From NCBI GenBank assembly GCA_016758965.1, contig JAEPRB010000108.1:1-64000 (forward strand): DNA of 64,000 nucleotides, read 5' to 3'. This stretch comes from Circinella minor (lineage: Eukaryota; Mucoromycota; Mucoromycetes; Mucorales; Lichtheimiaceae). Each line of letters begins with the position of its first letter. Position 1 is the stretch's first letter. The position numbers and the translations under genes were made by a program. Below, one piece after another: positions 51,526 through 64,000 of the stretch. Under the pieces are notes generated by a model. That model was not told where the DNA came from, did not search any database, and worked only from the letters and a program-made list of their open reading frames with translations.

Positions 51526-51957
51526 TTAACAATATCAATGACGTAGTTAAAACATTCGATGGTAACCCGAAAAAAAAAAAGTAAGTGGCAAGTGCACACA
51601 AATAATAGTGATAAACTTTATTCTTAATAGAGTCCGGCCGATCTTCAATAAAATATATAAAAAGGCCCAAGTTACTACTCTTTCTTCTTCTTTTTTTTTT
51701 TTTTTTTTCGCATCTTTTCATTAGTTTTTTTTTCTTCATCATTTAAAAACAACCATATAATACATTGATATAGACATATATATATTTATATATAAGCAAC
51801 AGCAACAACAATAGTAATAACATCAAATACATTTCTTTTCCTTCCGAATTTTTTTTATTATCATTGTTAATAAAAACAATTGCTTATAGTTTTGTTGGCC
51901 AAGTAAGCCATACAAAAGAAAGAATCTATCTGAATCAGCTTATACGACCTATCATAT

Positions 51958-54919
51958 ATGCAACAAGAGAACGAAGTAACTACCATATCGTTTAGTTCAG
52001 AGGATCCTGGACATTGTGAAGTAAAAGAATTATTATCTCGTTGTAAATTATTACAATATTTAGAAATATTTTTGAACGAAGGTTTTGATTCGTTGAAATC
52101 GGTAATGTAATGATAATTATAATAAGTGAAAAAAAAAGTCACTTTATTTTTGGAGGGGGGTTGAGTCTATTGCCGGAACAAGAAAAGAACTATTATTTAT
52201 TATCAATAAACAAAAATCTCATTATATATTAAAAAAAAAACAATAAAATATATTTTTATTATTAGTTATGCGAAGTGAGCGAAGACGATATGATCGTCAT
52301 GAAAGTCAAACGGGGTCATCGTAGGGTAAAGTAAACATTTACAGATTTAATAACGTCATATCAAACATATTTGGAGTTTCTTGAGCATAGAGGTTAAACT
52401 CGATTAGGCTTAGTTGTCTATCACTTTTAACAAAGTTTTGTACTAATCCTTTTTTTTTTTGTAAACTATCTAAATACGATCAATGTAGTTAATACAACGT
52501 GAAATTGCTTCATTAAAAGGTATCCCACGTCATGAACCTTTAAGTATTAGTAGAACGGGTACCGTTACTACAACTACTTCAAACGGTAAAGTATTCTTTT
52601 TTAGTGGTTACATTTTTTACACAAAAGAATTATTTAAGCTACGTATCATCTGACACATTTATGCACGCATTATACGTATTCTATATATAGTGCCGACTCT
52701 TACACGTACAATAAACACTGCAACTACAACAACAACATCAAGTGACGGTAGTTGTAGTAGCAGTAATAACAGTAGCGGTAATACAAGTCGACAAGAAGCA
52801 AGTGCTACAAGTAGTAATAACAGTGGTACTATTACCTCTGCAACCACCCTAAGTGGTGAAACGGGAACAAGTAGTCGATTTCAACAGACTCCAAGAACAC
52901 CAGTGATATCTACTCCAACATCTTTATTATCTAATCAACAGCAACAACATTATTATCATCATCATCAACAACAGCAACAACAACGACAACAACAACCAAA
53001 GCATTATCATCATTATCATCAACATCGATCGACCATTCGTACTATGAATAATTTTCCAACAAATAAAGGAAGTGATTCATCCAATGACGATGGTGTAGTC
53101 AACACAAACAAAGAAACTAAAAATTCGAAACAACAAGAAAAACAACGTCAAGAAAACATGTTACCACCCAAACGACGTTATCGACGTCATCCTAAACCGG
53201 ATCGAAATGCCCCTGTGAAACCCCCTTCTGCTTATGTGATGTTTTCTAATGATTTACGTATCGAATTAAAAGATCAAAATTTAACATTTGCACAACTTGC
53301 TAAGGTTACAGGAGAACGATGGAAATCATTGGATTCAGAAGGAAAAAATCGATATGAAGCAACAGCAACAGAAGCTAAAAATGTATATATTGTATCATTA
53401 AATCAATATCGTCAAACTTCTGAATTTAAGGTAACAATTTATTTTAATAGAAATTTACATAATAATAATAAAAAAAAAAATTCAAAATTTTATTTTATTA
53501 TTACAATTTATTATAAGTTGTTATTATTACGTATTGTGATTTTTTATTTATTAATTTTGTTTTACCTATAATGCATCTCGCATATTTTGTTCCTCTCTTT
53601 TTTTTTTTTTTTGGGTTCTTTTTGGGTTCTTTTTGGGTTACCTTTTTTATTATTTTGTTAATAAAAAAAAAATTGTAGAAATATCAAGAATATCTTGATG
53701 ATTTTCGTGCAAAATATGGTAAAATTAGACCTGTTGGAAATGGTACTAGAAAACGATTTAAGACAGCCATTGGATCTCCAGGAAGGTAAGCTTATATTTC
53801 CCGGGTTCTTTCTAATTTTTCTTTTTCAATTGAATATTATTCATTATGATCAGTGTTGGCGGCTCTCTTCCAACTTATCAAAGTTGGATATAAGCAGGAA
53901 ACCTCTTCATTTATATGTATATACATTTTTTCACAAAATGGGAGTTTTTTTTATTTATTTCTTGTTAGTTATTCGCTTTGAATAAATGGGGTAGAAAAGC
54001 CTAACCGACACTGATTTATATTTTTTGAACTAAATAATATACTCATAGTCCTTTTTTTAATTCTATCCATAGTGGAAGTTTGGCTGATTCTAGTTCAAAT
54101 GGTAACAGTAGTAACGGAGGTCAGGGTAGTTCTTCAGGTGGTGGTAATGGTAGTAGTAGTGGTAGTAGTAGTAGCGGAGGATCAGCTGATGGTAATTATT
54201 ATGAGAGTAGTAATGGCAGTAATGACCCTTTACCTACTACTGCTACTAAAGCTTCTGCTACTACTCTTGATAAACAGCAACATCAACAACAAAACCGACG
54301 CCAACGAAGGAGATCTAAGGTAATCCCATCTTCAGCGACAAAAGAGACGACAACGACGAAAATGACAACGACGCCGCCCGCTAATGACGATGATGATAAC
54401 AGGGAACGGATAGTAGAAGATAATATTGTTGATGAGAATGGAACTACTGACAGCAACAATAATAATACTTCTACTTATACTACTTCTGTGGTTCGTGGAT
54501 TTTTCATACAGGATACGAATAATAATGATAATGATAATAATATTGATGTTGTTGATAAAAATAATAATTATAATAATAATGATGTTTTCACCAACAACAC
54601 CAATAATAACAATGATGATAACGCCTGGCCTGAATATTTTCATGATTCTATTGCTAGTTTTACAGGTCTATTCGATTTCCAGTTACCTACGGCCACCAAA
54701 CCACAATCAACCGCGATGACGACTATCGATCCTGAGAGGGATTCAGCTGATAATAATTCAGATATTGAGAAATTAAATAATAAAGACAATGATAGAAATG
54801 ATGGTATGTTATTACAATTTTTAACAAATAAAAAAAAAGGCGGGTTGAATGATCAAATGACACTAGTGACTCATTTTAGTATTGTAATTGATTTATATAT
54901 ATATATATATATATCATAG
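51958..54919 (+). CDS. SAM-domain + HMG-box DNA-binding protein
   Basis: Six exons (51958-52101, 52266-52325, 52489-52585, 52691-53430, 53679-53785, 54073-54919) give 664 residues. A SAM domain occupies residues about 18-80, ending in the typical VKRGHRRLIQREIA. A long Ser/Thr/Gln/His-rich region follows. Then an HMG box (about 275-360: NAPVKPPSAYVMFSNDLR, WKSLDSEGKNRYE, KYQEYLDDFRAKYG) with a basic lead (PPKRRYRRHPKPDRN) binds DNA. The C-terminal half is Ser/Gly then Asn/Asp low complexity. SAM probably mediates oligomerisation. The last intron (287 nt) is longer than usual and the extreme C-terminus is uncertain, since a GTATGT donor-like site lies at 54804. The target genes are unknown. 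Confidence 0.8.
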
Positions 54920-55651
54920 TTCGGTGACGAGGTTCTTTTATGCCAATTAACAAGATTCATTCCCTTATGGTTTTTACACAATAACATTTCCCGACATACC
55001 CAAAATTGCTCACACATACATACATTTGAACATTCAATGGAAAATTATATATATATATATATATATGGTCACCTACTACATCTTATTTACACTACGACAA
55101 ATTAGTATACGAAACAACATTTTTCTGTTTTTTTTTTCTGCGCCACAATATCCACATATACACGTACAACAACCATCACTTAAAAAAAGATATGCAATTT
55201 ATACGAAAATATGATAAATATAATAGAGTCATCATAAAAAAAAAATCATCATGCGGCTATTCTTTGTCATTAACAACCACCACCAATTCTGCCTTATTTT
55301 TTATATAATTCATCCAGGTTTTTATATATCAAAAAATTTCTTTATGTTTTTATGTTGCTGCTCGCTTTTTTATATCATTATGCTTTTCATTTTCTATTCA
55401 TTTTCTTTTACATATGTTTAATTTTTCCTGCTCATTTTCTTTCTTTTCTTTTTCCTTCATCTGTTACATATACGTATGTATATGTACATACATATACCTA
55501 TAAAGTGTCTATCACTTGCATTCATCATTCTGAACATAATACGTATTACCATTTTTTTTTCAAAAGAAAAAAAATAGAGGATATTATTATTATTATTATT
55601 ATTACATAGGTAGGATTATATATATAATTTGCTGGGGGTTTTTTTTTATTA

Positions 55652-55687
<36 letters not shown>

Positions 55688-55706
55688 TATTCATCATTAT
55701 TTTTTT
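54920..55706. other. Convergent intergenic region with AT microsatellites
   Basis: This lies between the 3' ends of the HMG gene (plus) and the RhoGAP gene (minus). It has TA repeats at about 55046-55066 and 55656-55685 and ATT repeats near 55583. No gene is seen. Confidence 0.55.
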
Positions 55707-58700
55707 TTAAAAGTCTTCATCTTTAAAAAAAGAATCTAAACTTCCTTGTGACGATATCCTTGAATGTCTTGTTTGTTTTTGTTGTTTTGTTATATAATCA
55801 TCTTCATCAATATTACTGTTTTGGGTTTTATCTTTGGGTGGTGGAGCAGGCCCAGGAGGTTCATTAATATCTAATTGTACTAGCAAGGGTGAATCGGTAA
55901 TTGTACGATTCGTAACATTGTTGTTGTTGATGTTTGTAGTACTTGGTATTATAATATCCTTGGGTTTATGTAATTTATGATTTTCAGAGAATGATGAATT
56001 ATTAAAAAGAATTGTTGTTGTTGTTGTTGGTTCATCCGATACTCGTCGTTTCCCAGGCAATTCATCTAATGTAAATGAACTTCTTGGTCGCGTTGGAGGT
56101 TCTGCTGATGCTCGACCTGGTCGACGAGAATGAGAAGGTGTTTCATCTGGATCTTCAAAAAGTGTACTGGATGATGGTACAGGAATCGGTCGATGCGGAG
56201 AAGCGGCCGACATGGTAGCTGATCTTGCAAGTTCCGCTGTTGATGTCGATGAACTTCTTCTCATAAATGATAATAAAGTACGTCGTCGTTGCGGTGGTGA
56301 AGATGAAAGAGGAAATTCTGGTTGTCTATTACTATTATTATTACTCGTGATGTGATTATGACCTTGAGTAGTAGGATCTGAATGTTTTTCCTTTTGTTGC
56401 GCAAGAATGTTATTGTTGTTGTTATTATGATGTTGTATCACTCCGTTGTTTGTTTCTCGCGTAGGTGTAGCCAATTGAGTAGATGCGATAGATGATGTGG
56501 TAGATGCTGCAGATGATGACATCTCAAGTGATGGTTCCTTTACAGATGAATTATTTGTAGACGATGGATGACCATTTTCATTACTGGTATTGGACGATGG
56601 AGCGACAATGATACGTCGATTCGAATATTCTTCATGTGCTTTGATCGCATCTTCTGAAAATATGGTTTCGACGTTACTTATAAGGTCTCGTATAAGTCTA
56701 TAAGGGTGTCGATCGTGTGAATTCAAGGTACTTGCTAATTGAGGTCGTATCAATACATGACAGAAATGTGATGCAAGTTCATGTAAAATTTCTTCTTGAT
56801 CTGTTTCATCATTATCTGAGTAGGCCAATAGTCTTATATGAAGAATTATAAATTTGGTAAAACAAAAATATATAAGTTATTGTTATTTTAATGTTCAAAT
56901 AATAAAACAGTAATAATATTAATACACTAATGTACTATACCTATGAAAATGTTCCAAAAGTTCTTTGAGGGTATAAAAGTTGGATGCAGGTAAAGTAGTT
57001 AATAGCTTACCAATGGAAGCTAATCGCAAATTATTATCAAGATGTTCTATTTATATATAGATACAATAATATGAACGAAAAGTTTAGCATATGTAATATT
57101 TGATAGACCCCCAGAAGCACATTTATTATTAATTACACTCATAATAATAAAAACTTACGATTGGTATATAATAATTTGATGGGGTCATATAATTCAAAGG
57201 TTAAGAGACATTCAGGTAACTCCAAAAGGTATAAACGTATTAATGAAGCCAACACCATGACATCATATCTTTCAAGATTTTGACTCATTAAAACAAGAGA
57301 AAGTGATGGAATATTTAATCTTTCTCGAGCTTCATGTGCTTGATCTAATTGAATTTCTGAGGTCCACATTTTCGTACGTTCTACATTAATATAATAAAAA
57401 TTCAATGAGCTGTTATTATTATTATTATTTTTTTTACCCCTTACTACTTTTTTTTTTCTTCTTCTAAACTTAAAACACGCATTTTCATACCTTCTTTGTA
57501 AATTTGTGAAAAACCTAAAATAAAAACAAAATAAAATATTTTCTTATTATTATTATGATTATTCATTTATCTCATGTTATTTTTTTTTTTCATTTTTACT
57601 TACTAGATTCAATTGCTGATAAACCTTGTGATATCAAAGGGGGCACAACCACTTTATGAATATGTGCATATTCTTCTAATGATACACCAAATAATTGATC
57701 TATATACATATCAAATAAATATAAGATGTTGATATATAATAAATACTTTCTGTAGGAAAAAAAAAAGGATGAAATTTATTTATTTTTTCATTTATATAAT
57801 ATAAATACCTATAGCCGCTCCATGGAAATAGTTAACATATAAAGGTGGACGTGGACAAAATCGACCCGTATGATATTGCTCAACAATAAATTGTACATCT
57901 TTATCTGGTTTTAACGTTTCTTGATATAACATCATTCGATCATAAAGCTCCTTATAAAATGGTATTGAATTGGACAATATTGCGGCAGTACTCACAAATG
58001 CTATAAATATGTGGTTAAGAGAAAAAAAAATTATATAATTTTTCAATATATATCTATATACAAACTTTTATTTTCTATTCGAAAATTGAATAAAAAAAAA
58101 TACGTTCAGAACTTTATATATATACCTTGCTTAATAGTTTGTATACGTTCAAGTTCAAGACTTTCCATTTCTTCATAATGAGAAAACTAAGTATAAATTA
58201 TATTAAAGAAGCGTCAGTAAATTACCAAACAAATAAAAAAAAAAGTAATAGTCATAGTTTATTTATAAATATATAAGCACTTACTATTTCTTCTTCAGTT
58301 TCCATACGTATCCTATCCACTTCTTTTACACAATTTCGATATCCTTTATCAGCTTGATCCATTTCATGAATGGCTCGATTACAAGCCTGTTCTGTTACAT
58401 TACCATTACTTGATCGTCCCCAGCGTCCGAATAATGAACCCATTCCACTTGAGGAAGGATCGGATGATTTACTTTGCTCGGCTAAAAATTCCGAATAAGT
58501 TGTTCCCGGTATACCAATGTTGGGATATTCGACAACATAGTAAACATTTTGAGAAAATTCATTCGTTGTACCAGTGTTCGTTGTAGAAGAAGAAGCTTTT
58601 AAATATCCTTGATTCACCAGTGCCTGACAAAAAGTTTCGGAATCTTTTTCTGGATCATCAAAACGGGGACCAAGATCCGTAGTGGCAATAGACCAGCCAC

Positions 58701-59424
58701 TTACATTACTGTGGCGTGAGGAAACTTCATCTGCTCCAACAGCTTGTTGTTCTTGACTATTATTGTACGACATTGCTTGCTGTTGTTTAATAATATATTT
58801 TAATATTTCTTGACCCATCATTTCTTTATTATCTAATTGCTCCAAAAGTCGACAAACTTGTATTCTTGTAAACATCCAATCATCAATCCAAATAGGATCA
58901 TCAGGATGTTTATATTCTGGGCACATGGATTGAACGGTACGACATTTTCCAACGTATTGTATACTGGATTGATCCAACGATTTAAAAGATTCTACAAATA
59001 AACTAATTTGATCATCCATTTGTTTCTTGCTTTGTGTGACAATACGTTCATATCTTTTTGTAAATCGACTTAATGGGTCTAACACTTGGTCGATTAAATT
59101 ATTTGCGCGTTGTTGGTGGGTTTTGGCCGATTCACTACTTTCACAACGAACAACTTCGAAGCATTTCTTGAGCCCAGCGCCAATGTCTCGATCGAATGCT
59201 TTGTCATCGTTCAAAACGTTATCTTTGTCAAGTGTTGTCAAGTGTTCAGCATAAGCTTGCTCTACTGTAGCTCTTTTTTGTAAATATTCTGCAATCACTT
59301 GATTTTCTTCAATGGATTGTTGAAGTTTTTGATGAAGTACATTGAGTCCGTGAGAAAAATCAGGAATGCCATTTTGAGAGGCATTCGGTGACCAAAAAGA
59401 TGTATAGAAAGGGTGATGAGGCAT
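55707..59424 (-). CDS. RGD2: F-BAR/DEP/RhoGAP protein (Rgd2-like)
   Basis: Eight exons (58285-59424, 58126-58186, 57809-58000, 57604-57699, 57491-57514, 57159-57380, 56941-57046, 55707-56832) encode 988 residues. The F-BAR membrane-binding domain starts at residue about 15 (FSHGLNVLHQKLQQSIEENQ) and is interrupted by a DEP domain (about 240-330), as in yeast Rgd2. It resumes to about residue 460. A RhoGAP-like domain spans about 467-640 (LFGVSLEEYAHIHKVVVPPLI, LRLYLLELPECLLTFELYD-like block, NLRLASIGKLLTTLP). The usual arginine-finger block (GIYRxSG) is absent. The corresponding place reads IESSFSQIYKEERTKMW, so GTPase activation may be weak or absent. The C-terminal 330 residues are disordered, Ser/Thr/Pro-rich. 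The likely role is Cdc42/Rho signalling at membranes. Exon 5 is only 24 nt. Confidence 0.9.
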
Positions 59425-62359
59425 ATATAATTGTATAAAAAAAAGTTTGCCTTTTTGTTTGTTATAAAAAAAAAAGAGCAGAAAAAGAAAAATGTGAAAA
59501 AAAAAACAACGAGGGAGATATATAATATATATATATATATATGTAGAAGTTTAAGTGTCTTTTTTTTTTTTTTATTTCGTGCTGAGAAAAAGAAAAAGTT
59601 AGATTTCATGCATATTTGTCCTCATTTAGGTTATCCGCCACTCAAAGATATAAAACCATTTATTCTTTATTTTAATTAAAGTTTCAAAACGAATATGTAA
59701 ATCACCCCAGTTTTATTTGCTATAATTATAATATGATATTTTCATAAATGTTATTATCCAAGAGATAAAATAATGTGATACAAAGATAAAAATATTTTTT
59801 TAGTTTAATGTTTTTTTATTTATTTTACATAACTATATTGGCATTTGTTTCTGTCTAGCATTTTTTAAATCAGTAATATCAATTATAATAAAATTAATCT
59901 CCTGATAAACCTATATAAAATAATAAGCATGATAATAATTTACATTTCCTAATATATAGCTTTGTTTTTGATCCATATATTTTATACAATATGGGTAATT
60001 AGTGAAAATAATCAATATTGTTATTAATAGTAGCGATAATAGTAAATAATAATAAAATAATTTGTCGATTAAAAAAAGACATTTTCACTTAGTTACATGG
60101 TAACTATGGTGACACATCAGTTGCAATTTGATGCCATAATGTAACAGTGCCATTATTTGACTTTATGATTTACAATGTTGCGTAGTAATAAATTTGTGTA
60201 AATATATATTATATTAAGCTATACGACAAGAACATAAATTGTACTAACTACACCCAAACCCCAAATGACCACGACATACACTATTATTATAATATACGTA
60301 TCGATTATGGTTTATAGAATTTTAAACGTTTGTTTCAAGCGTTGAATATAATAAGTAAAGAGTAGTTAATCTATTTCATGCATATGATACGTAGAACAGA
60401 TTAGTTGTTATGCTCCCCTCTTTTTTATTTCTACTATTTCCCCTGCACTTTTCGTTGATTCCATTCAAAAAATAAAACATTTCCATTTTTTTTCATTCAA
60501 TAATGAGAACTGTCACAGTTTACCCAAGGTAAAAAAAAAAAGTGACTTATTTTTTCACCAGTTTTCTGTACAATTTATCATGATAATTTTTGTTTGCAAA
60601 CATTACATAAATATACAATCTAGTTATAAAGAGACTCCAGCTCAAGTGTCATTATCCTAAACTCATACTTTTGAAAGTTAACCTCAAAATGTTTCACTAT
60701 GAAATAATGCTATTACTGCAAAAACCATGAGACTATGTGCAATCATTTATATCATATTGATCAAAGTAAAAAAAAAAAAAAAAAAAAGGGCCTCGGTAGT
60801 TGTAGAAATTTGGGTCTCACCCACTACCATTGTAAAAGTAGAGTTGGGCTGTAGTACTCTTTACCAGAGTTGAGAAGTTAAAGCTTTTAACATACTTCTT
60901 AGTTAGAAAAGAAAATAACTAATGCTTTTCTTTCTTTTTTTTTTTTTTTGCACGCGTATCATTGGAATTTACGCATCCGTTGCGAATATTCTCGCCCATA
61001 GTTTTATAAGAAGGTAGAAGGCAACGCTGATATAATGGAAAGACGAATATAAAAATGAAACAATCTAGAAATTAAGAAGAGGAACAAACAAACAAAAAAA
61101 AGAATGAAAACTGATTACCACAGTAGAGTAAAAACTAATAGCTGTGATTTATACTCACTTTGCCTAAAAACGTCCATAATTTTTTCCCTCTCTAACTGTA
61201 CAAAGGAATAGAATTTATTCAAATATGAAGATATTAAAAAGATTAATACAGCATTGAAATATTTCTTTATATACGTAATCTGACAATATGTTCTCTTTAT
61301 TGGTAATGTATGCCACTATCTCGGAATAAGTGTAAGCAAAAAGTGTTTGGAATGTTTTGGATCGTTAATATAATACTAATATCCACGTTATTATAAAGGA
61401 TATTGAAAAGGGAGTCTTTTTTCTAGAAATACTTGACCACATAAATGTTTTTCATCTTCTTAACCGTTGTCGACTTTGTGTTCTCAAATTCAGATATAAA
61501 AATTTCAAACCTAAGTTGATCCGTTCGAAACTTGTTATTAATAGCAACTAAAAGGTGGTATAATTAATAACGACCCTTTACATATTAATTCTAAACGTGA
61601 TGAAAGTGTATTCATTGACACACATAGAAACATTAGATAATAATAGAATAACAGTAGCAGAAAAATTAATTGTGTAGTGTTTTCAATAGCACTATTCATT
61701 CTCTTTATGGTCATGTATATTATTAATAAATACAGCACATCAAAATAACGAACCAAGTCATTCAATCACATCATCAATTATCATATGCTCATTGATAAAA
61801 CAGATAAGGTTCATAATACTTTTAATAAATTATATTTTAACCACAACTAGAAAAAGCTTTCCATGGACTGTAAGTATTATTATTATCTTTATTTTATTCG
61901 AGCATGAAAAAATAACTAAACGTCTCATAATGGAAAACCAGTTAGACCATCCATGCATCAACAATGTGTTGTTTAAATTAGACTATAAAAAACAGTGTAT
62001 GCAACCTGTTTCAATTTCCGCCGTTTTTTTTTTTTTTTTTGTTGCTACTTTGCTTACAAAAAAAAAAAATGAAAAAAGCGCGCGGCACACATGCTTTTTC
62101 ATTCTGCTGTCGCTTTTCTCTAACTCTTTTTTTTTCACCAAACTTTCTTTATTTTACTGCAGTAATCGGTTTAAGTTGGGTTGCTTTTCTTCCCCTTTTT
62201 CTTTTTTTTCTATTTTTTTTTTCTTTTTTAAGAAATAACTTTGTATTTATTTACATATATATCTTACTATTTACCTATTTCTATTACATTTTCACCGACA
62301 TTCCCTTTTATTTTTATTTTTAATATAACTTCTCTTTTTTATTATTATTATTATTCGCG
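59425..62359. other. 2.9-kb gap between divergent genes
   Basis: The promoter regions of the RhoGAP gene (minus) and the right-edge gene (plus) lie here. Features include TA repeats at 59520-59541, an A run at about 60770-60787, and long pyrimidine runs at 62024-62235 just before the plus-strand gene. The frames at 61792-62323 are hydrophobic by-products of the T-rich DNA. No gene is recognised. Confidence 0.5.
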
Positions 62360-64000
62360 ATGGATATGAATTCACAGTCTATCGAAGAGTTCGAACGGAG
62401 TAGAAGTCAAAGCACTGGTAGTAATATTAGTAATAGTAGTAGTAACCATCTTTCTACTACATCTATTTCAATGGAACGAAGTACCAGTACAAATACATTA
62501 AAGTTTCGTAACAATTATGATGCATTATTAAAAGAAGTATTGGAAGAAACTTCAGAAGACGAGTCCGAGGATTTATTGGATAATATTGAAATTGACGTGA
62601 ATGCTGCAACGGCAGAACTACCCGATGAACTTCGTGCAGCTTTGGAGGATCGAGCATTGGCTGATAAATATTTAGCTAATCTTAAATCATACATGAACCA
62701 TCGTCGATCGCATTCTATTGGTTCAACAACAAGTTTAAAGGGTGATTATTCAAGGTATAAAAAAAAAAGACAAAAAGACAGAATAATATCTAGTTTTGAA
62801 TAGTTTGATTGGAGGTGTAGAGGGGTTGAGAGAGTTAAAAAAAAAGGGTAGGGGTTGTTAAAAAAGAAAAGAAAGGATATAAAATGCATAAGAGAAAAGA
62901 AAACTAAAATAAATATATAATGCAGCCCCAATACCCCGATACAATCATCATTTCCACAACCACCTAAACCTTTCTTTCGTGCTCAACCTAATCCATTATC
63001 GAAAATTCTCGATGCTGTACCTTATCATACCCGTCTAGTCAATGGTGTTCAACCATTAACGATACTCGAACAAAAGTTTCATGCTTTACGTATTCCCGAA
63101 TTAGATTTACCTTCCGTTGCTGACGGTATTATTCAATCACGTCTTGGTGATCTTTATAAAATTCAAGATGAACTTAATATTCATTTACATGGTGGTCCAC
63201 TTGTAAAAAATACAAGTAAGGCTTATAAGATTGGTGAAAAAAAGAAACATAAGGTAATGGACCTTTTGGATGAAATTAGTAAAGAAATTGGATTGTATGA
63301 AGAATTTGTTAAACGAGGTAAACCAAAACATAAATAAATGGGAAAAGTGTCATTTTTTTTCGGTGGGAGGGGGGAAAGGTCATATAGAGATGAAATAAAA
63401 TAAATAAAAATTGTGGATTTGTATTAAATTTTTAATTTTGTTCTATTTTATAGCAAAATATTTGACATTGGAAAATATTTTGAATGCAGAAGATAGCGAT
63501 GATGAATATTACCCTGAAGATAATGAACATTTATTAACAAATTTAAATATAAATTATCCTGTAAGTTTACAAGGAGAAACACAGTTTTAGATTGGAGTAA
63601 ATATATTTTTACCGGATGGAAGAAGAGATAACAAAAAAAAAACGAGAGAGATAAGATATGTAATTAACAACATAGAGTATAATATAATGATACTTAGGAA
63701 TTCTCGTCAGATATAGCCCATACAACACCCGGAACTCCTGTTTCACCGGCAACATTTTCACCTACAATATCAAAGACTCCACGACGTATTTCATCCAACC
63801 CAGCACTTTCTTCTTTATCATCTGTTGATCATGCTTCATCATCGTCATCATCATCAAAATTGACTCATGTTAATAGTGCTGCTATTACACGAACTTCTGT
63901 TTCCGAAAACGATAATCAAAACAATACATCTCGACAATCTTCTGAATTTGGTACATTTGCTTCTGATCGATCACCCTCAGTATCATTGATGGCAGAAGAT
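62360..64000 (+). CDS. Conserved-looking protein of unknown function, 3' truncated
   Basis: Four exons are visible (62360-62754, 62926-63317, 63454-63560, 63698->64000), giving 399 residues before the window ends in frame. The N-terminus is Ser/Asn-rich and acidic (ETSEDESEDLLDNIEIDV). Exon 2 encodes the best-ordered part: Pro-rich PQPPKPFFRAQPNPL, then LEQKFHALRIPELDLPSVADG and predicted helices up to KVMDLLDEISKEIGLYEEFVKRG. Exon 3 has an acidic segment (AEDSDDEYYPEDNEH). Exon 4 is Ser/Thr/Pro-rich with TTPGTPVSP and TPRR, possible phosphorylation sites. No family, signal peptide or membrane segment is recognised. The helical region could be coiled coil. Its function is not assigned. Confidence 0.8.

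Larger units (their letters stand above)
47762..51957. other. 4.2-kb gene-poor gap
   Basis: The stretch contains a GT microsatellite, two short GAAAA-headed clusters (listed separately), C/G homopolymers (48312, 48554-48561, 51424-51433) and generic AT-rich DNA. Open frames here (48042-48443 plus, 50821-51057 minus) lack recognisable motifs. One small signal-peptide-like frame at 50091-50261 is listed with low confidence. Confidence 0.5.

Noticed and set aside
54332..54719. Ile-rich frames of 97-103 codons on both strands
   Set aside because: They are out-of-frame readings of the Asn/Asp-rich tail of the SAM-HMG protein.
51958..54919. Mating-type (sex) locus
   Set aside because: An HMG box is present but neighbours are a RhoGAP gene and non-coding DNA, not the TPT/RnhA pair, and the protein also has a SAM domain.
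1..64000. tRNA or rRNA genes
   Set aside because: No T-arm (GGTTCGAATCC-like) sequence with a matching acceptor stem and no rRNA signature were noticed on either strand; a covariance-model scan was not possible.

Overview
The window is nuclear DNA of an early-diverging filamentous fungus, most likely Mucoromycota and probably Mucorales. The evidence is an AT-rich genome full of homopolymer runs, many short introns (about 50-110 nt, GTAAGT/GTATGT-type donors, acceptors often TATATAG), long Asn/Gln/Ser/Thr low-complexity stretches in proteins, and clearly fungal gene families. Family names come from motifs read by eye; no database search was run. Exon boundaries were read from the sequence, and for each complete gene the summed exon length was checked to be divisible by three.

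Positions 1-9.4 kb are a repeat and mobile-element block. It holds a partial DDE transposase gene with a Psq-type helix-turn-helix (minus strand, running off the left edge), a long array of degenerate units of about 22-23 bp, a near-perfect 742-bp inverted repeat built from those same units around a 378-bp spacer (a fold-back architecture), a short truncated gene end, and a nearly full-length but inactivated LINE retrotransposon (ORF1, then ORF2 with endonuclease, reverse transcriptase and C-terminal zinc knuckle).

Positions 11.1-64 kb are ordinary gene-bearing euchromatin. In order: class V myosin (minus, 19 exons); a TDA3-like FAD oxidoreductase (plus, with a 15-nt exon); two tandem PA-TM-RING ubiquitin ligase paralogues (plus); a heme-peroxidase/fatty-acid dioxygenase of the Ppo type with no P450 domain (minus); a small Gly-rich fungal protein (minus); a secreted collagen-like protein (minus); BRE1 histone H2B ubiquitin ligase and a TCP11/SOK1 protein in tandem (minus); mitoribosomal Mrp51 (plus); an RCC1-repeat protein (minus); a SAM + HMG-box protein (plus); an F-BAR/DEP/RhoGAP protein (minus); and an incomplete gene at the right edge (plus). 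There are no operons. The genes are independent housekeeping and signalling functions: actin transport and Rho signalling, ubiquitin ligation, chromatin, mitochondrial translation and oxylipin synthesis.

Long gene-poor gaps (17.6-21.3, 47.8-52.0 and 59.4-62.4 kb) hold simple repeats, one possible decayed coding region (19.3-21.2 kb), and two short clusters resembling the 22-bp array. The least explained feature is the inverted, unit-built array at 1.6-4.0 kb.
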